The translations under genes were made by a program, and so were the position numbers. Source: Candidatus Acetothermia bacterium (lineage in GTDB: Bacteria; Bipolaricaulota; Bipolaricaulia; Bipolaricaulales; Bipolaricaulaceae). From it: a stretch of 42,136 nt of DNA. The stretch is taken from the NCBI GenBank assembly GCA_003562845.1, contig PWTL01000127.1, positions 1-42,136 on the forward strand, written 5' to 3'. Under the pieces are notes generated by a model, which worked only from the letters and a program-made list of their open reading frames with translations, was not told the DNA's origin and did no database searches. Of the stretch, positions 34,968 to 42,136 are shown in pieces (the first letter of the stretch is position 1; each line of letters opens with the position of its first letter).

Positions 34968-35942
34968 TCAGGCCAGGCCGACGCGTGTCCGTACCTCGGC
35001 CAGCACCGGCTCGGCGATCTCCCGCGCACGGTGTGCGCCCGCCATCATCAGCTCGTCGAGATCCACACTGCTTTCGAGCTCCGCCCGCCGCCGGCGTACC
35101 GGGGCCAGCTCCTCCATCAACTGCTGGAACAGCGCCTGCTTCAAGTCCCGGTACAGGAGGCCGCCCTCACTGTGCTGTTCCCGAAACTGAGAGACAATAT
35201 CGGGAGGGGCCACCAACTCCAGAATGGAGAACAGGTTTGCCACCCCGGGGGACATCTCCTGTCCCGGGGTCAGTCCCGGGTCGGTCACCCCCGCCTTCAC
35301 CTTGCGCAGGATGTCCTCCTCCGGCTCGTTCACCCCGATGTAGTGCTCCGGACCAGCGGACTTGCTCATCTTTCTCGACGGATCGGCGAAGGACATCACC
35401 CGCGCCCCCTGGCCCACCACCGCCTCAGGCTCCGGAAACAGCTCTCCAAACCGGCTGTTGAACCGCCGAGCAATGCGGCGAGAAAGCTCTAGATGCTGAA
35501 CCTGATCCTCTCCCACCGGCACGCGGTCGGCGAGGTACAGCAAGATGTCCGCCGCCTGAAGCACAGGGTAGTAGAACAGCGACGCGTTTATGAACACCTG
35601 TTCCTTGGACTTCTCCTTGAACTGCGTCATGCGCGCCAGATCGCCAAACGAGGTAACACACCCGAGGATCCAGCACAGCTCAGTGTGCTCGGGGACGTCC
35701 GATTGTCGGAACACAATAGAACGTTCGGGGTCGATACCGCAGGCCATCAAGTCCAATATGAGCCCCCGCCAGGCATCGCGGAGTTCGTCCGGCCCCGTGG
35801 CCTCGTTGGTCAGCGCATGGTAATCCACCACGCAGTACAGACACTGTGCTTGCTCCTGCAATTCTACCCACCGCCGCACCGCCCCAAAGTAGTTGCCCAG
35901 GTGCAGCACGCCAGTGGGCTGAATTCCGGAGAATACCCGCAT
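34968..35942 (-). CDS. trpS: Tryptophanyl-tRNA synthetase
   Basis: Class I synthetase charging tRNA-Trp, 324 residues. It starts MRVFSGIQPTGVLHLGNYFG, with the HIGH-type HLGN. Further motifs are VVDYHALTN, PVLQAADILLYLADRVPVGE and the KMSKS motif in PSRKMSKSAG. ATG 35942 follows GGGAGGTGG; an extension to 35975 was rejected because it runs through the promoter -10. Divergent from glmU and convergent with nrdG. Confidence 0.96.
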   Translation of the reverse strand: MRVFSGIQPTGVLHLGNYFGAVRRWVELQEQAQCLYCVVDYHALTNEATGPDELRDAWRGLILDLMACGIDPERSIVFRQSDVPEHTELCWILGCVTSFGDLARMTQFKEKSKEQVFINASLFYYPVLQAADILLYLADRVPVGEDQVQHLELSRRIARRFNSRFGELFPEPEAVVGQGARVMSFADPSRKMSKSAGPEHYIGVNEPEEDILRKVKAGVTDPGLTPGQEMSPGVANLFSILELVAPPDIVSQFREQHSEGGLLYRDLKQALFQQLMEELAPVRRRRAELESSVDLDELMMAGAHRAREIAEPVLAEVRTRVGLA

Positions 35943-35961
35943 CTCCACCTCCCAGCAGCGA

Positions 35962-35990
35962 AGTATAGGTGACACCCAACTCGCAGTCCA
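35962..35990 (-). promoter_or_regulatory. Promoter of trpS
   Basis: On the minus strand TGGACT (35985-35990), 17-base spacer, TATACT (35962-35967). The leader would be about 13 bases with the ribosome site inside. Confidence 0.5.
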
Positions 35991-35995
35991 CCCCG

Positions 35996-36024
35996 TTGCA
36001 TTGCGTTACAGCGGAAGATATAGT
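35996..36024 (+). promoter_or_regulatory. Promoter of glmU-prs-rplY-pth
   Basis: TTGCAT (35996-36001), 17-base spacer, TATAGT (36019-36024). Transcription would start about 9 bases before ATG 36040, which lacks a ribosome site. Five bases separate its -35 from the -35 of the trpS promoter. Confidence 0.5.
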
Positions 36025-36039
36025 CCACAAGAACAGCCC

Positions 36040-37410
36040 ATGAACAGTGGTCTCGATGTAGTGATCCTCGCAGCCGGCAAGGGATCTCGCATGTGCTCCC
36101 AGCAGCCCAAGGCCCTCCATTCCTTGGCGGGGGAGCCTTTGCTGGAACACGTACTACGGGCTACGGCTGCCGTGAGGCCCCGCCGCACGGTCATCGTGGT
36201 GGGGCACAGGGCGCACGCGGTACGCAGCGCGTTCGCCGGGCGCTCCTTGACATTTGTGTCGCAGGATCCACCGTTGGGGACAGCACACGCGGTGCAGCAG
36301 ACGCGTGAGCAGCTCTCATCTCCTTTCTTCTTGGTAGTGCCCGGCGATGTCCCGTTGGTTCCCCTGGAGGCGCTGACTCGCCTTGTTGAATTGCACTGCG
36401 ACAGTGGGTCGCTGGTCACCCTTCTCACCTCGGAGATGGAGGAGCCCGGCCAGTACGGGCGAGTGCTCCGCAACAGAGAGGGGAAGGTCACCCAAGTGGT
36501 GGAGGCGGCTGACGCCGCGCCCAAGCAGCTGGCGGTGAAGGAAGTTAACGCCGGTGTGTACTGCCTGAGCAACAGAAGTGAGCTGTGGGATGCCCTGGAG
36601 GAACTCTCCCCAAGCAACGCCAAAGGTGAATACTACTTGACGGACCTCGTGTCCGTGGCTGCACGGCGGGGCGAGTGCTCGGCAGTGGTCTGGCCCCACA
36701 ACGAGCAGTTGATAGGCATAAACGACCGACGCGATCTAGCTCAGGCGGAGAGGACACTACGCTACCGCACTCTGGAACAGCTAATGCTGTCCGGGGTCAC
36801 CGTAGTAGATCCGGATAACACCTACGTCTCTCCCGAAACCAGCGTCGGACAGGACACTGTACTCCTCCCGGGCACTCACTTGCAGGGGACGTGCCGCGTG
36901 GGGAAAGGTTGTCGCGTGGGACCGGGGGCGCACCTTGCAGACTCTCAGCTGGAGGACGGGGCGATCGTGAGTTGGTCTGTACTGGAGGGAGCGTGGGTCG
37001 GCCCTGAGGCGCGGGTGGGACCGTACGCCCATCTCAGGCCCGGCGCCCACATCGGCGCCCGAGCGCGGGTGGGGAACTTCGTAGAGGTCAAGGCAGCAAG
37101 CTTGGGGGAAGGTGCGAAAGCCGGACACCTTGCCTACATCGGTGACGCCAGTGTGGAGGCGGGGGCGAACATCGGCGCCGGGGCCATTACCTGCAACTAC
37201 GACGGGATGCACAAACACCACACGCACATCGGAGAAGGGGCGTTCATCGGCAGCAATGTATCTTTAGTCGCTCCGGTCACAGTCGGCGAGCATTCGACAG
37301 TGGGCGCAGGGTCAGTGATTGTCCGAGACGTACCCCCAAGAGCCCTGGCCGTAGCGCGGGCTCCACAGGTAGTCAAGCCGGACTGGAAAGAGCGCGGGGA
37401 GGTGGCGTGA
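36040..37410 (+). CDS. glmU: Bifunctional GlmU: GlcNAc-1-P uridyltransferase / GlcN-1-P acetyltransferase
   Basis: Makes UDP-GlcNAc for peptidoglycan and other envelope polymers. It is 456 residues. The N-terminal Rossmann uridyltransferase has LAAGKGSRMCSQQPKALHSL, QDPPLGTAHAVQQT, VVPGDVPLVP and KEVNAGVYCL. The C-terminal left-handed beta helix of hexapeptide repeats contains RVGPYAHLRPGAHIGARARV, GNFVEVKAASLGEGAKAGHL and NIGAGAITCNYDG, the acetyltransferase site. ATG 36040 is chosen over an upstream TTG at 36001 that would lie in the promoter. No ribosome site is visible. Its stop overlaps prs (GTGA). Confidence 0.96.
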   Translation: MNSGLDVVILAAGKGSRMCSQQPKALHSLAGEPLLEHVLRATAAVRPRRTVIVVGHRAHAVRSAFAGRSLTFVSQDPPLGTAHAVQQTREQLSSPFFLVVPGDVPLVPLEALTRLVELHCDSGSLVTLLTSEMEEPGQYGRVLRNREGKVTQVVEAADAAPKQLAVKEVNAGVYCLSNRSELWDALEELSPSNAKGEYYLTDLVSVAARRGECSAVVWPHNEQLIGINDRRDLAQAERTLRYRTLEQLMLSGVTVVDPDNTYVSPETSVGQDTVLLPGTHLQGTCRVGKGCRVGPGAHLADSQLEDGAIVSWSVLEGAWVGPEARVGPYAHLRPGAHIGARARVGNFVEVKAASLGEGAKAGHLAYIGDASVEAGANIGAGAITCNYDGMHKHHTHIGEGAFIGSNVSLVAPVTVGEHSTVGAGSVIVRDVPPRALAVARAPQVVKPDWKERGEVA

Positions 37411-38363
37411 ACGAGCTGAGCCTACTTTGCGGCAGGGCCAATCGACCGTTGGCAGAGGAGGTGGCGCGCATTTTGGGTCTGGAGCCGTGTGATGCCTCGG
37501 TGGCAGACTTCCCGGACGGGGAGATCCGGGTCCACGTACACCAAACGGTGCGCAAGAAGTCAGTGTTCATAGTCCAGCCCACCTCACCACCGGTCAACGA
37601 CCATCTGATGGAGCTCCTGTTGATGGTGGATGCGCTGCGCCGTGCGTCTGCGGGCATGATCTGCGCAGTGATCCCGTATTTCGGATATGCACGTCAGGAT
37701 AGGAAGAAGAGGGGGCGAGTTCCCATCTCGGCCAGGCTGGTGGCCAACATGCTGGAGACCGCCCGCGTGGACCGGGTGCTCACGGTGGACCTACATGCCG
37801 GGCAGATACAGGGTTTCTTCAACGTTCCCGTAGATCACCTGCGCACGGACATGGTGTTCGCCGAGCACCTGATCACACGACATCCAGACCTGCTACAGAA
37901 CTTGGTGGTAGTGTCTCCCGATCTGGGCGGCGTGTGGCGGGCCCGGCGCCTCACCAGGGAGCTCAGGGCACGCATGGCGATCGTGGAGAAACATCGTCGG
38001 GACTCCGATGAAGAATCTCCGGAGATGGTGCAGGTGATTGGAGATGTGGCAGGGTGCAACATCCTCCTCGTGGACGACATCCTGTCCACCGGGGCCACCC
38101 TGTGCGAGGCGGCCGACACCTTGGCCAGGGAGGGAGCGAAGTCCCTGTACGCGGCGTGCACGCACGGCCTGTTCGCCGGGCCGGCCCTCGAGCTCGTGGA
38201 ACGGTCGGCGTTGCAAAAGGTGCTGGTGACCGATACCATCAACCACGAAGCGGGGCTGAACCATCCCCAGGTGGAGAAGGTCACAGTGGCCCCGCTGTTA
38301 GCGGACGCGATCCGCCGGATTCACGAAGGCAAGTCTGTAAGCGACCTACTTGTGAGGAGCTAG
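37407..38363 (+). CDS. prs: Ribose-phosphate pyrophosphokinase (PRPP synthase, class I)
   Basis: Makes PRPP from ribose-5-phosphate and ATP for nucleotides, His and Trp. It is 318 residues. It has FPDGEIRVHV, VIPYFGYARQDRKKRGRVPI, the metal/PRPP site VDLHAGQIQGFF, and the PRPP loop LLVDDILSTGATL. ATPase flap residues and the regulatory loop match class I. The GTG start overlaps glmU and has GGGGAGG upstream. Followed by rplY after 8 bases; glmU-prs-ctc-pth is a widely conserved order. Confidence 0.96.
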   Translation: MNELSLLCGRANRPLAEEVARILGLEPCDASVADFPDGEIRVHVHQTVRKKSVFIVQPTSPPVNDHLMELLLMVDALRRASAGMICAVIPYFGYARQDRKKRGRVPISARLVANMLETARVDRVLTVDLHAGQIQGFFNVPVDHLRTDMVFAEHLITRHPDLLQNLVVVSPDLGGVWRARRLTRELRARMAIVEKHRRDSDEESPEMVQVIGDVAGCNILLVDDILSTGATLCEAADTLAREGAKSLYAACTHGLFAGPALELVERSALQKVLVTDTINHEAGLNHPQVEKVTVAPLLADAIRRIHEGKSVSDLLVRS

Positions 38364-38371
38364 GAGGAAGT

Positions 38372-39028
38372 ATGGCAACCGTGAAGGCACAGCCCAGGGA
38401 TCTACGGGTCAAGCCCAAGGCGCTCCGCCGTCAGGGGCTAGTTCCCGTGGTGGTCTACGGGGCCCACCTGGACCCCGTGCACGTAGCTGTGGGGGAGGAC
38501 GCTTTGCAGCGCCTGTTCTCCGAGGTCACCAGGTCCACCGCCGTGGAGCTCGACGTCTCCGGCGGGGAGCAGTACCACGTATTCCTGAAAGCTATTCACT
38601 TGCACCCTGTCACCGACCGCCCCCTGCACGTGGACATGTACGTCCCCGAGCGGGGAAGGAACCTGGATATGCCTGTGCCTGTCCGATTAGTGGGCGTCTC
38701 CCCCGGGGTGAAAGACGGGGGGTTGTTGGAGATCCTGCAAGAGTACATCCACGTCCGGGCCCGGGCAAGCAAGATGCCCCCGTACATCGAGGTGGACATC
38801 TCCGCCCTGGGCTTGAACGACTCGGTATTGGTGGAGGACCTCCCCTGGGGAGAGGGAGTGGAGCCCGTGGTCCCTCCAGATACGGCGGTCGTAACAGTGA
38901 TCTCCCCACGCGGGCTGGCCAAGGCGCAGCTGGAAGCCGAGGAAGCTGCTGAGGCGGCCGAGGCCGAACTCGCGGAGGGCCTGGAGGAGGCCGAAGAGGG
39001 GCTCGCGGAGGTGAAGCCAGAGGATTGA
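38372..39028 (+). CDS. rplY: 50S ribosomal protein L25/general stress protein Ctc
   Basis: Binds 5S rRNA. It is 218 residues, the long CTC form: an N-terminal L25 domain (about 1-92; KALRRQGLVPVVVYG, IHLHPVTDRPLHVDMY) and a C-terminal TL5-type beta domain (about 95-180; RLVGVSPGVKDGGLLEILQE), followed by an acidic Glu/Ala-rich tail (about 185-218). ATG 38372 has AGGAGGAAG upstream; the open frame before it is a shadow of prs. The stop overlaps the TTG start of pth. Confidence 0.95.
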   Translation: MATVKAQPRDLRVKPKALRRQGLVPVVVYGAHLDPVHVAVGEDALQRLFSEVTRSTAVELDVSGGEQYHVFLKAIHLHPVTDRPLHVDMYVPERGRNLDMPVPVRLVGVSPGVKDGGLLEILQEYIHVRARASKMPPYIEVDISALGLNDSVLVEDLPWGEGVEPVVPPDTAVVTVISPRGLAKAQLEAEEAAEAAEAELAEGLEEAEEGLAEVKPED

Positions 39029-39585
39029 GGGCGATTGTCGGCCTGGGGAACCCGGAACCTGCCCACGCGCCCACCCGGCACAACCTGGGGTTTTGGGTGG
39101 TGGAGCGGTTGCTCGGTGCCCGTCCCTGGAAGGTCAGACGATTTCCCTGGGGCCAGGTGGCCTCTCGCCGCGAAGGCATTCTGCTGCGCCCGACCACGTA
39201 CATGAATCGCTCCGGCGACGCCGCCCGGGCGCTCATCAGCCGGTATGGGCTGACCCCAGGCGATGTCCTCGTGGTCCTCGACGATGCCGACTTGTCCGTA
39301 GGGGAGCTTCGCCTGCGCCCCTCCGGGGGCGGCGGCACACACAACGGGCTGCGGTCGGTGCTGGCGGCCTTGGGAACGGATGAAGTGCCACGGTTGCGCG
39401 TGGGGGTCGGCGCCCCGCCTCCACAGGTGGACATGGCCGACTACGTGCTCCGCCCGCCGGAACCTGACGAAATACCGCTCCTCGAGCGAGCGGTGGACAA
39501 GGCGGCACAACTCGCCCTGGTATTCGTGCACTCCGGTCTGAGCGCTGCTCTGGACAGCTACTCCCGGGCGCGACTGCCGTTATAA
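39025..39585 (+). CDS. pth: Peptidyl-tRNA hydrolase
   Basis: Frees tRNA from prematurely released peptidyl-tRNA. It is 186 residues. It has IVGLGNPEP, the catalytic histidine in PTRHNLGF, LRPTTYMNRSGDAARA, the VVLDDADLSVGELRLRPSG block with the catalytic Asp, and GGGGTHNGLRSV. The residue normally Tyr in GNPGxxY is replaced (GNPEPAHA), a mild change. The TTG start overlaps the rplY stop (TTGA). Its stop codon lies within the -10 box in front of clpC. Confidence 0.95.
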   Translation: MRAIVGLGNPEPAHAPTRHNLGFWVVERLLGARPWKVRRFPWGQVASRREGILLRPTTYMNRSGDAARALISRYGLTPGDVLVVLDDADLSVGELRLRPSGGGGTHNGLRSVLAALGTDEVPRLRVGVGAPPPQVDMADYVLRPPEPDEIPLLERAVDKAAQLALVFVHSGLSAALDSYSRARLPL

Positions 39586-39586
39586 T
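39581..39586 (+). promoter_or_regulatory. -10 box of clpC
   Basis: A perfect TATAAT overlaps the pth stop codon, 29 bases before ATG 39616. I find no good -35 at normal spacing. No CtsR or CIRCE operator was recognised in the 30-base gap. Confidence 0.4.
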
Positions 39587-39615
39587 GAACCTGCGACTAT
39601 GGAGGTCTGCGACCT

Positions 39616-42030
39616 ATGTATGAGAAGTTCTCCAAGGAAGCCATGAAGCTGCTTGCCACCTCGCAGGACGAGGCGGCGGAATGGCGCCACCGCTACGTGG
39701 GGACGGAACATCTGCTCCTGGCGCTTCTGAAGACCGACGGCACCCGCGTGCAACGGTTTCTGAGCGAGCATGGACTCACGTACGACCGGGTGGCCCGCAT
39801 CCTCGAGCGACAGAAGGGCAAGGGTAAGCTTCGGCTGCCTTCCGAAGACCTTGAGCCCACGCAGAGGTTACGACGGGTGATGAAGCTGTCCTACGAAGAG
39901 GCGCGGCGCGAGAGCTCCGATCCTATCGAGCCTGAGCACCTGGTGTTGGCCATTTTGCGGGAGGGCGAGTGCACCGCGGCGGAGATGTTGCGCGCGCACG
40001 GAGTCGATCTCAGGACCGCGCGCAACCACTTCTTCCCCCGACGGGGTCGAGTACAAGTGCGCAGCACGAAGTCAGAGCGCCTGCCGGGAGAGCTGGGCGA
40101 GTTCGGCCGCAACCTGGTGGAGGAAGCCGAGGGCGGCCTGTTGGACCCGATGATCGGCCGCGAGGCGGAGTTGGACCGCGTGGTGCAGATCCTCTCCCGC
40201 CGCAAGAAGAACAACCCCGCCCTGATCGGGGAGTCCGGGGTGGGGAAGACGGCCATCATCGAGGGGTTGGCCCAACGGATCGCCACCGGTGACGTACCGC
40301 TGGCCCTGGCGGAGAAGGAGCTCGTGGAGCTGGACATGGCCGGTGTAGTGGCCGGCACGAAGTACCGCGGCGAGTTTGAGCAGAGGTTGAAGAACATCAT
40401 CAACCATGTCATGAGTTCGGAAAACATTATCCTGTTCATCGACGAGCTACAGAGCGTGGTCGGCGCCGGGGGTGCGGAGGGAGCCATCGACGCCTCGGCC
40501 ATCCTCAAGCCGCCGCTCGCCTCGGGTGCCATCCAATGCATCGGCACAGCTACGCCGGACGAATACCGCAAGTCGATCGAGAAGGACCCGGCCCTGAAGC
40601 GCCGGTTCAAGACGATTTACGTGGACGAGCCCTCTATCGACGAGACTGTGAAGATTCTCAAAGGGCTGCGTCCCAAGTACGAGCAGCACCACAATGTGAA
40701 AATCGGCGATGACGCCCTCCGTCAGGCCGCACGTCTTGCCGACCGCTATCTCACCGACCAGTTCCTTCCGGATAAGGCGGTGGACCTCATGGACGAGACC
40801 GCAGCACGGGTCAGGCTTGATGCCACTGACCTTCCCCCGGAGGCGCGGGAGCTCATGGGGGAGGTGGCCGAGCTGGAGGACCAGGAGGAAGACGCTGTGG
40901 CCGCACAAGACTATGAGCTCGCCGCCAAGCTCCGGGACAGGAGAACGTCCCTCATGGAGCGCATGAAGAGCTTGGAAGAGGACGCCCAGTCCTTCCCGGA
41001 CACCCCCGTGGTCACAGGGCAGCAAATCGCCGAGACGGTGGCCGATTGGACAGGCATCCCTGTTCGGCACCTGCAAGAAGAGGACACCGCGCGCCTCGTA
41101 CACATGGAGGACAGGGTCCACGAGCGCCTTGTGGGCCAGGAGGAGGCCGTGCGGGCAGTGTGCCGGGCCATTCGCCGCGCCTATGCGGGAGTGAAGGACC
41201 CTCGCCGGCCTATCGGTTCGTTCTTGTTCCTCGGGCCCACCGGCGTGGGCAAGACTGAACTAGCCCGTACTCTGGCTGCATTCCTGTTCGGGGATGAAGA
41301 CGCGCTCATCCGCATTGACATGTCCGAGTACATGGAGAAGTTCGCCGTCAGCAGACTTCTCGGGGCTCCTCCCGGCTATGTGGGATACGAAGAGGCGGGG
41401 GAGCTCACGGAAGCGGTGCGCCGCCGCCCGTACTCGGTCATCCTGTTCGACGAGATCGAGAAGGCCCACCGCGACGTGTTCAATATCCTGCTTCAGGTGA
41501 TGGACGACGGCATCTTGACCGACGCCCAAGGGCGCAAGGTAGACTTCCGCAACACGGTCCTCATCATGACCTCCAACGTGGGCGGCAAGCTCATCACAGA
41601 TCGCTCCACACTGGGGTTCAGCACCGAAGAGGTAGAGACGGTGGAGGCGTACAAGGACATGAAGTCGCGGGTTATGGGCCAGGTAAAGGAGCTCTTCTCT
41701 CCTGAATTCCTCAATCGCCTGGACGACGTTATCGTCTTCCACTCGCTCACCAAGGAACAGCTGACGAGCATCGCCGAACTCCTGCTCGCCCAACTGCGCC
41801 AGCGTCTGGCCGACGAACACGAGCTCGACCTCGTGTTGACTGACTCCGCCCGCGATCTTCTCATCGAGCAAGGCTACGATGCCAAGTATGGAGCACGGCC
41901 CATGCGCAGGGCCATCGAACGGCTCATCGAGGACCCCGTGTCCGAGAAGATCCTGACCAAGGAGTTCCCCGATGCCTGCCGAGTCCTGGTGGAGGCGGAG
42001 GGTGAGGAGATGACCTTCCGCAGGGAGTAG
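39616..42030 (+). CDS. clpC: ATP-dependent Clp protease ATP-binding subunit ClpC
   Basis: AAA+ unfoldase that feeds ClpP, 804 residues. The N domain has two Clp-N repeats (about 1-145; VGTEHLLLALLKTDG and IEPEHLVLAILREGE). D1 (about 175-400) has Walker A LIGESGVGKTAIIEG and Walker B LFIDELQSVVGAGGAEGA, where Gln replaces the usual His after DEL. A UVR-like middle domain lies about 420-460. D2 (about 500-800) has LGPTGVGKTELARTLA, a GYVGYEEAGELTEAVRRRPY pore region, VILFDEIEKAH and an arginine finger. GGAGGT precedes the ATG by 8 bases. Upstream mcsA/mcsB/ctsR are absent; radA follows, as in Firmicutes. Confidence 0.95.
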   Translation: MYEKFSKEAMKLLATSQDEAAEWRHRYVGTEHLLLALLKTDGTRVQRFLSEHGLTYDRVARILERQKGKGKLRLPSEDLEPTQRLRRVMKLSYEEARRESSDPIEPEHLVLAILREGECTAAEMLRAHGVDLRTARNHFFPRRGRVQVRSTKSERLPGELGEFGRNLVEEAEGGLLDPMIGREAELDRVVQILSRRKKNNPALIGESGVGKTAIIEGLAQRIATGDVPLALAEKELVELDMAGVVAGTKYRGEFEQRLKNIINHVMSSENIILFIDELQSVVGAGGAEGAIDASAILKPPLASGAIQCIGTATPDEYRKSIEKDPALKRRFKTIYVDEPSIDETVKILKGLRPKYEQHHNVKIGDDALRQAARLADRYLTDQFLPDKAVDLMDETAARVRLDATDLPPEARELMGEVAELEDQEEDAVAAQDYELAAKLRDRRTSLMERMKSLEEDAQSFPDTPVVTGQQIAETVADWTGIPVRHLQEEDTARLVHMEDRVHERLVGQEEAVRAVCRAIRRAYAGVKDPRRPIGSFLFLGPTGVGKTELARTLAAFLFGDEDALIRIDMSEYMEKFAVSRLLGAPPGYVGYEEAGELTEAVRRRPYSVILFDEIEKAHRDVFNILLQVMDDGILTDAQGRKVDFRNTVLIMTSNVGGKLITDRSTLGFSTEEVETVEAYKDMKSRVMGQVKELFSPEFLNRLDDVIVFHSLTKEQLTSIAELLLAQLRQRLADEHELDLVLTDSARDLLIEQGYDAKYGARPMRRAIERLIEDPVSEKILTKEFPDACRVLVEAEGEEMTFRRE

Positions 42031-42039
42031 CGGCCTCGC

Positions 42040-42136
42040 ATGCCCTACCGCTGCAAAGGCTGCGGGTACTCCTCCCCGAAGTGGCTCGGCCGTTGCCCCG
42101 GCTGCGGGGTGTGGGAGTCGTTCGTCCAAACTGAGG
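42040..42136 (+). CDS. radA: DNA repair protein RadA, N-terminal fragment (runs off window)
   Basis: Only the first 32 codons are visible: MPYRCKGCGYSSPKWLGRCP and onward to VWESFVQTE. The four cysteines (5, 8, 19, 22) form the C4 zinc finger and SPKWLGRCPGC is diagnostic of RadA/Sms, a branch-migration helicase in recombination. The gene starts 10 bases after clpC, so the two are probably one transcript. Confidence 0.92.
   Translation, partial: MPYRCKGCGYSSPKWLGRCPGCGVWESFVQTE

Noticed and set aside
38596-39531. 311-codon open frame antisense to rplY and pth
   Set aside because: Serine/proline-rich shadow of two well-identified genes.

Overview
The window is a gene-dense, high-GC bacterial chromosome segment made almost entirely of housekeeping genes. 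I count 37 protein-coding genes; two run off the edges (hpf on the left, radA on the right). I see no rRNA, tRNA, CRISPR array, insertion sequence or prophage, and no gene-free stretch over 300 bases; the largest gaps are about 245 bases (31857-32101) and 232 bases (435-666). A class III (oxygen-sensitive) ribonucleotide reductase with its radical-SAM activase, pyruvate phosphate dikinase and a Na+-type ATP synthase c subunit point to a strict anaerobe. YidC has the large extracytoplasmic domain typical of diderms, yet SpoVS, ClpC-RadA and Jag recall Firmicutes and deep-branching thermophiles. A HerA-type ATPase and an AbrB-PhoU protein have an archaeal flavour. A deep-branching anaerobic lineage such as Bipolaricaulota (Acetothermia) or a neighbour would fit, but this is inference and I cannot test it here.

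Layout. 1-3584 (minus): hpf, a HerA-like ATPase and cca. 3637-10858 (plus): frr heads an F-type ATP synthase operon, atpI-like-B-E-F-H-A-G-D, with no atpC, followed by a tandem-ACT protein. 10913-11908 (minus): a membrane-anchored PIG-L/LmbE deacetylase. 11970-17595 (plus): spoVS-argS-ftsY-ppdK behind a near-consensus promoter. 17640-20864: two peptide-type ABC permeases (plus) facing their likely binding protein (minus). 20949-21971 (minus): AbrB-PhoU regulator. 22164-24284 (plus): alpha-glucan phosphorylase. 24318-27819 (minus): ribE-ribBA-ribH-hisS. 27911-30625 (plus): yidC-jag-glycosyltransferase. 30622-31856 (minus): rpsT-secF. 32102-34954 (plus): nrdD-nrdG. 34968-35942 (minus): trpS. 36040-39585 (plus): glmU-prs-rplY-pth, then clpC and radA.

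Within operons most genes overlap by 1-4 bases, so translational coupling is probably general. Convergent gene pairs meet with almost no space, and no classical hairpin-plus-T-run terminator was found. Divergent gaps contain back-to-back sigma70-type promoters, several so close to the start codon that the mRNA would have little or no leader.

The most interesting points are the complete Na+-binding signature in the c subunit with no epsilon gene at the end of the operon, a ribosomal protein S20 gene that appears to start with AUU and is coupled to a secF without secD, a HerA ATPase with an extra C-terminal region, and near-leaderless promoter/start arrangements. No clearly undescribed multi-gene system was found.
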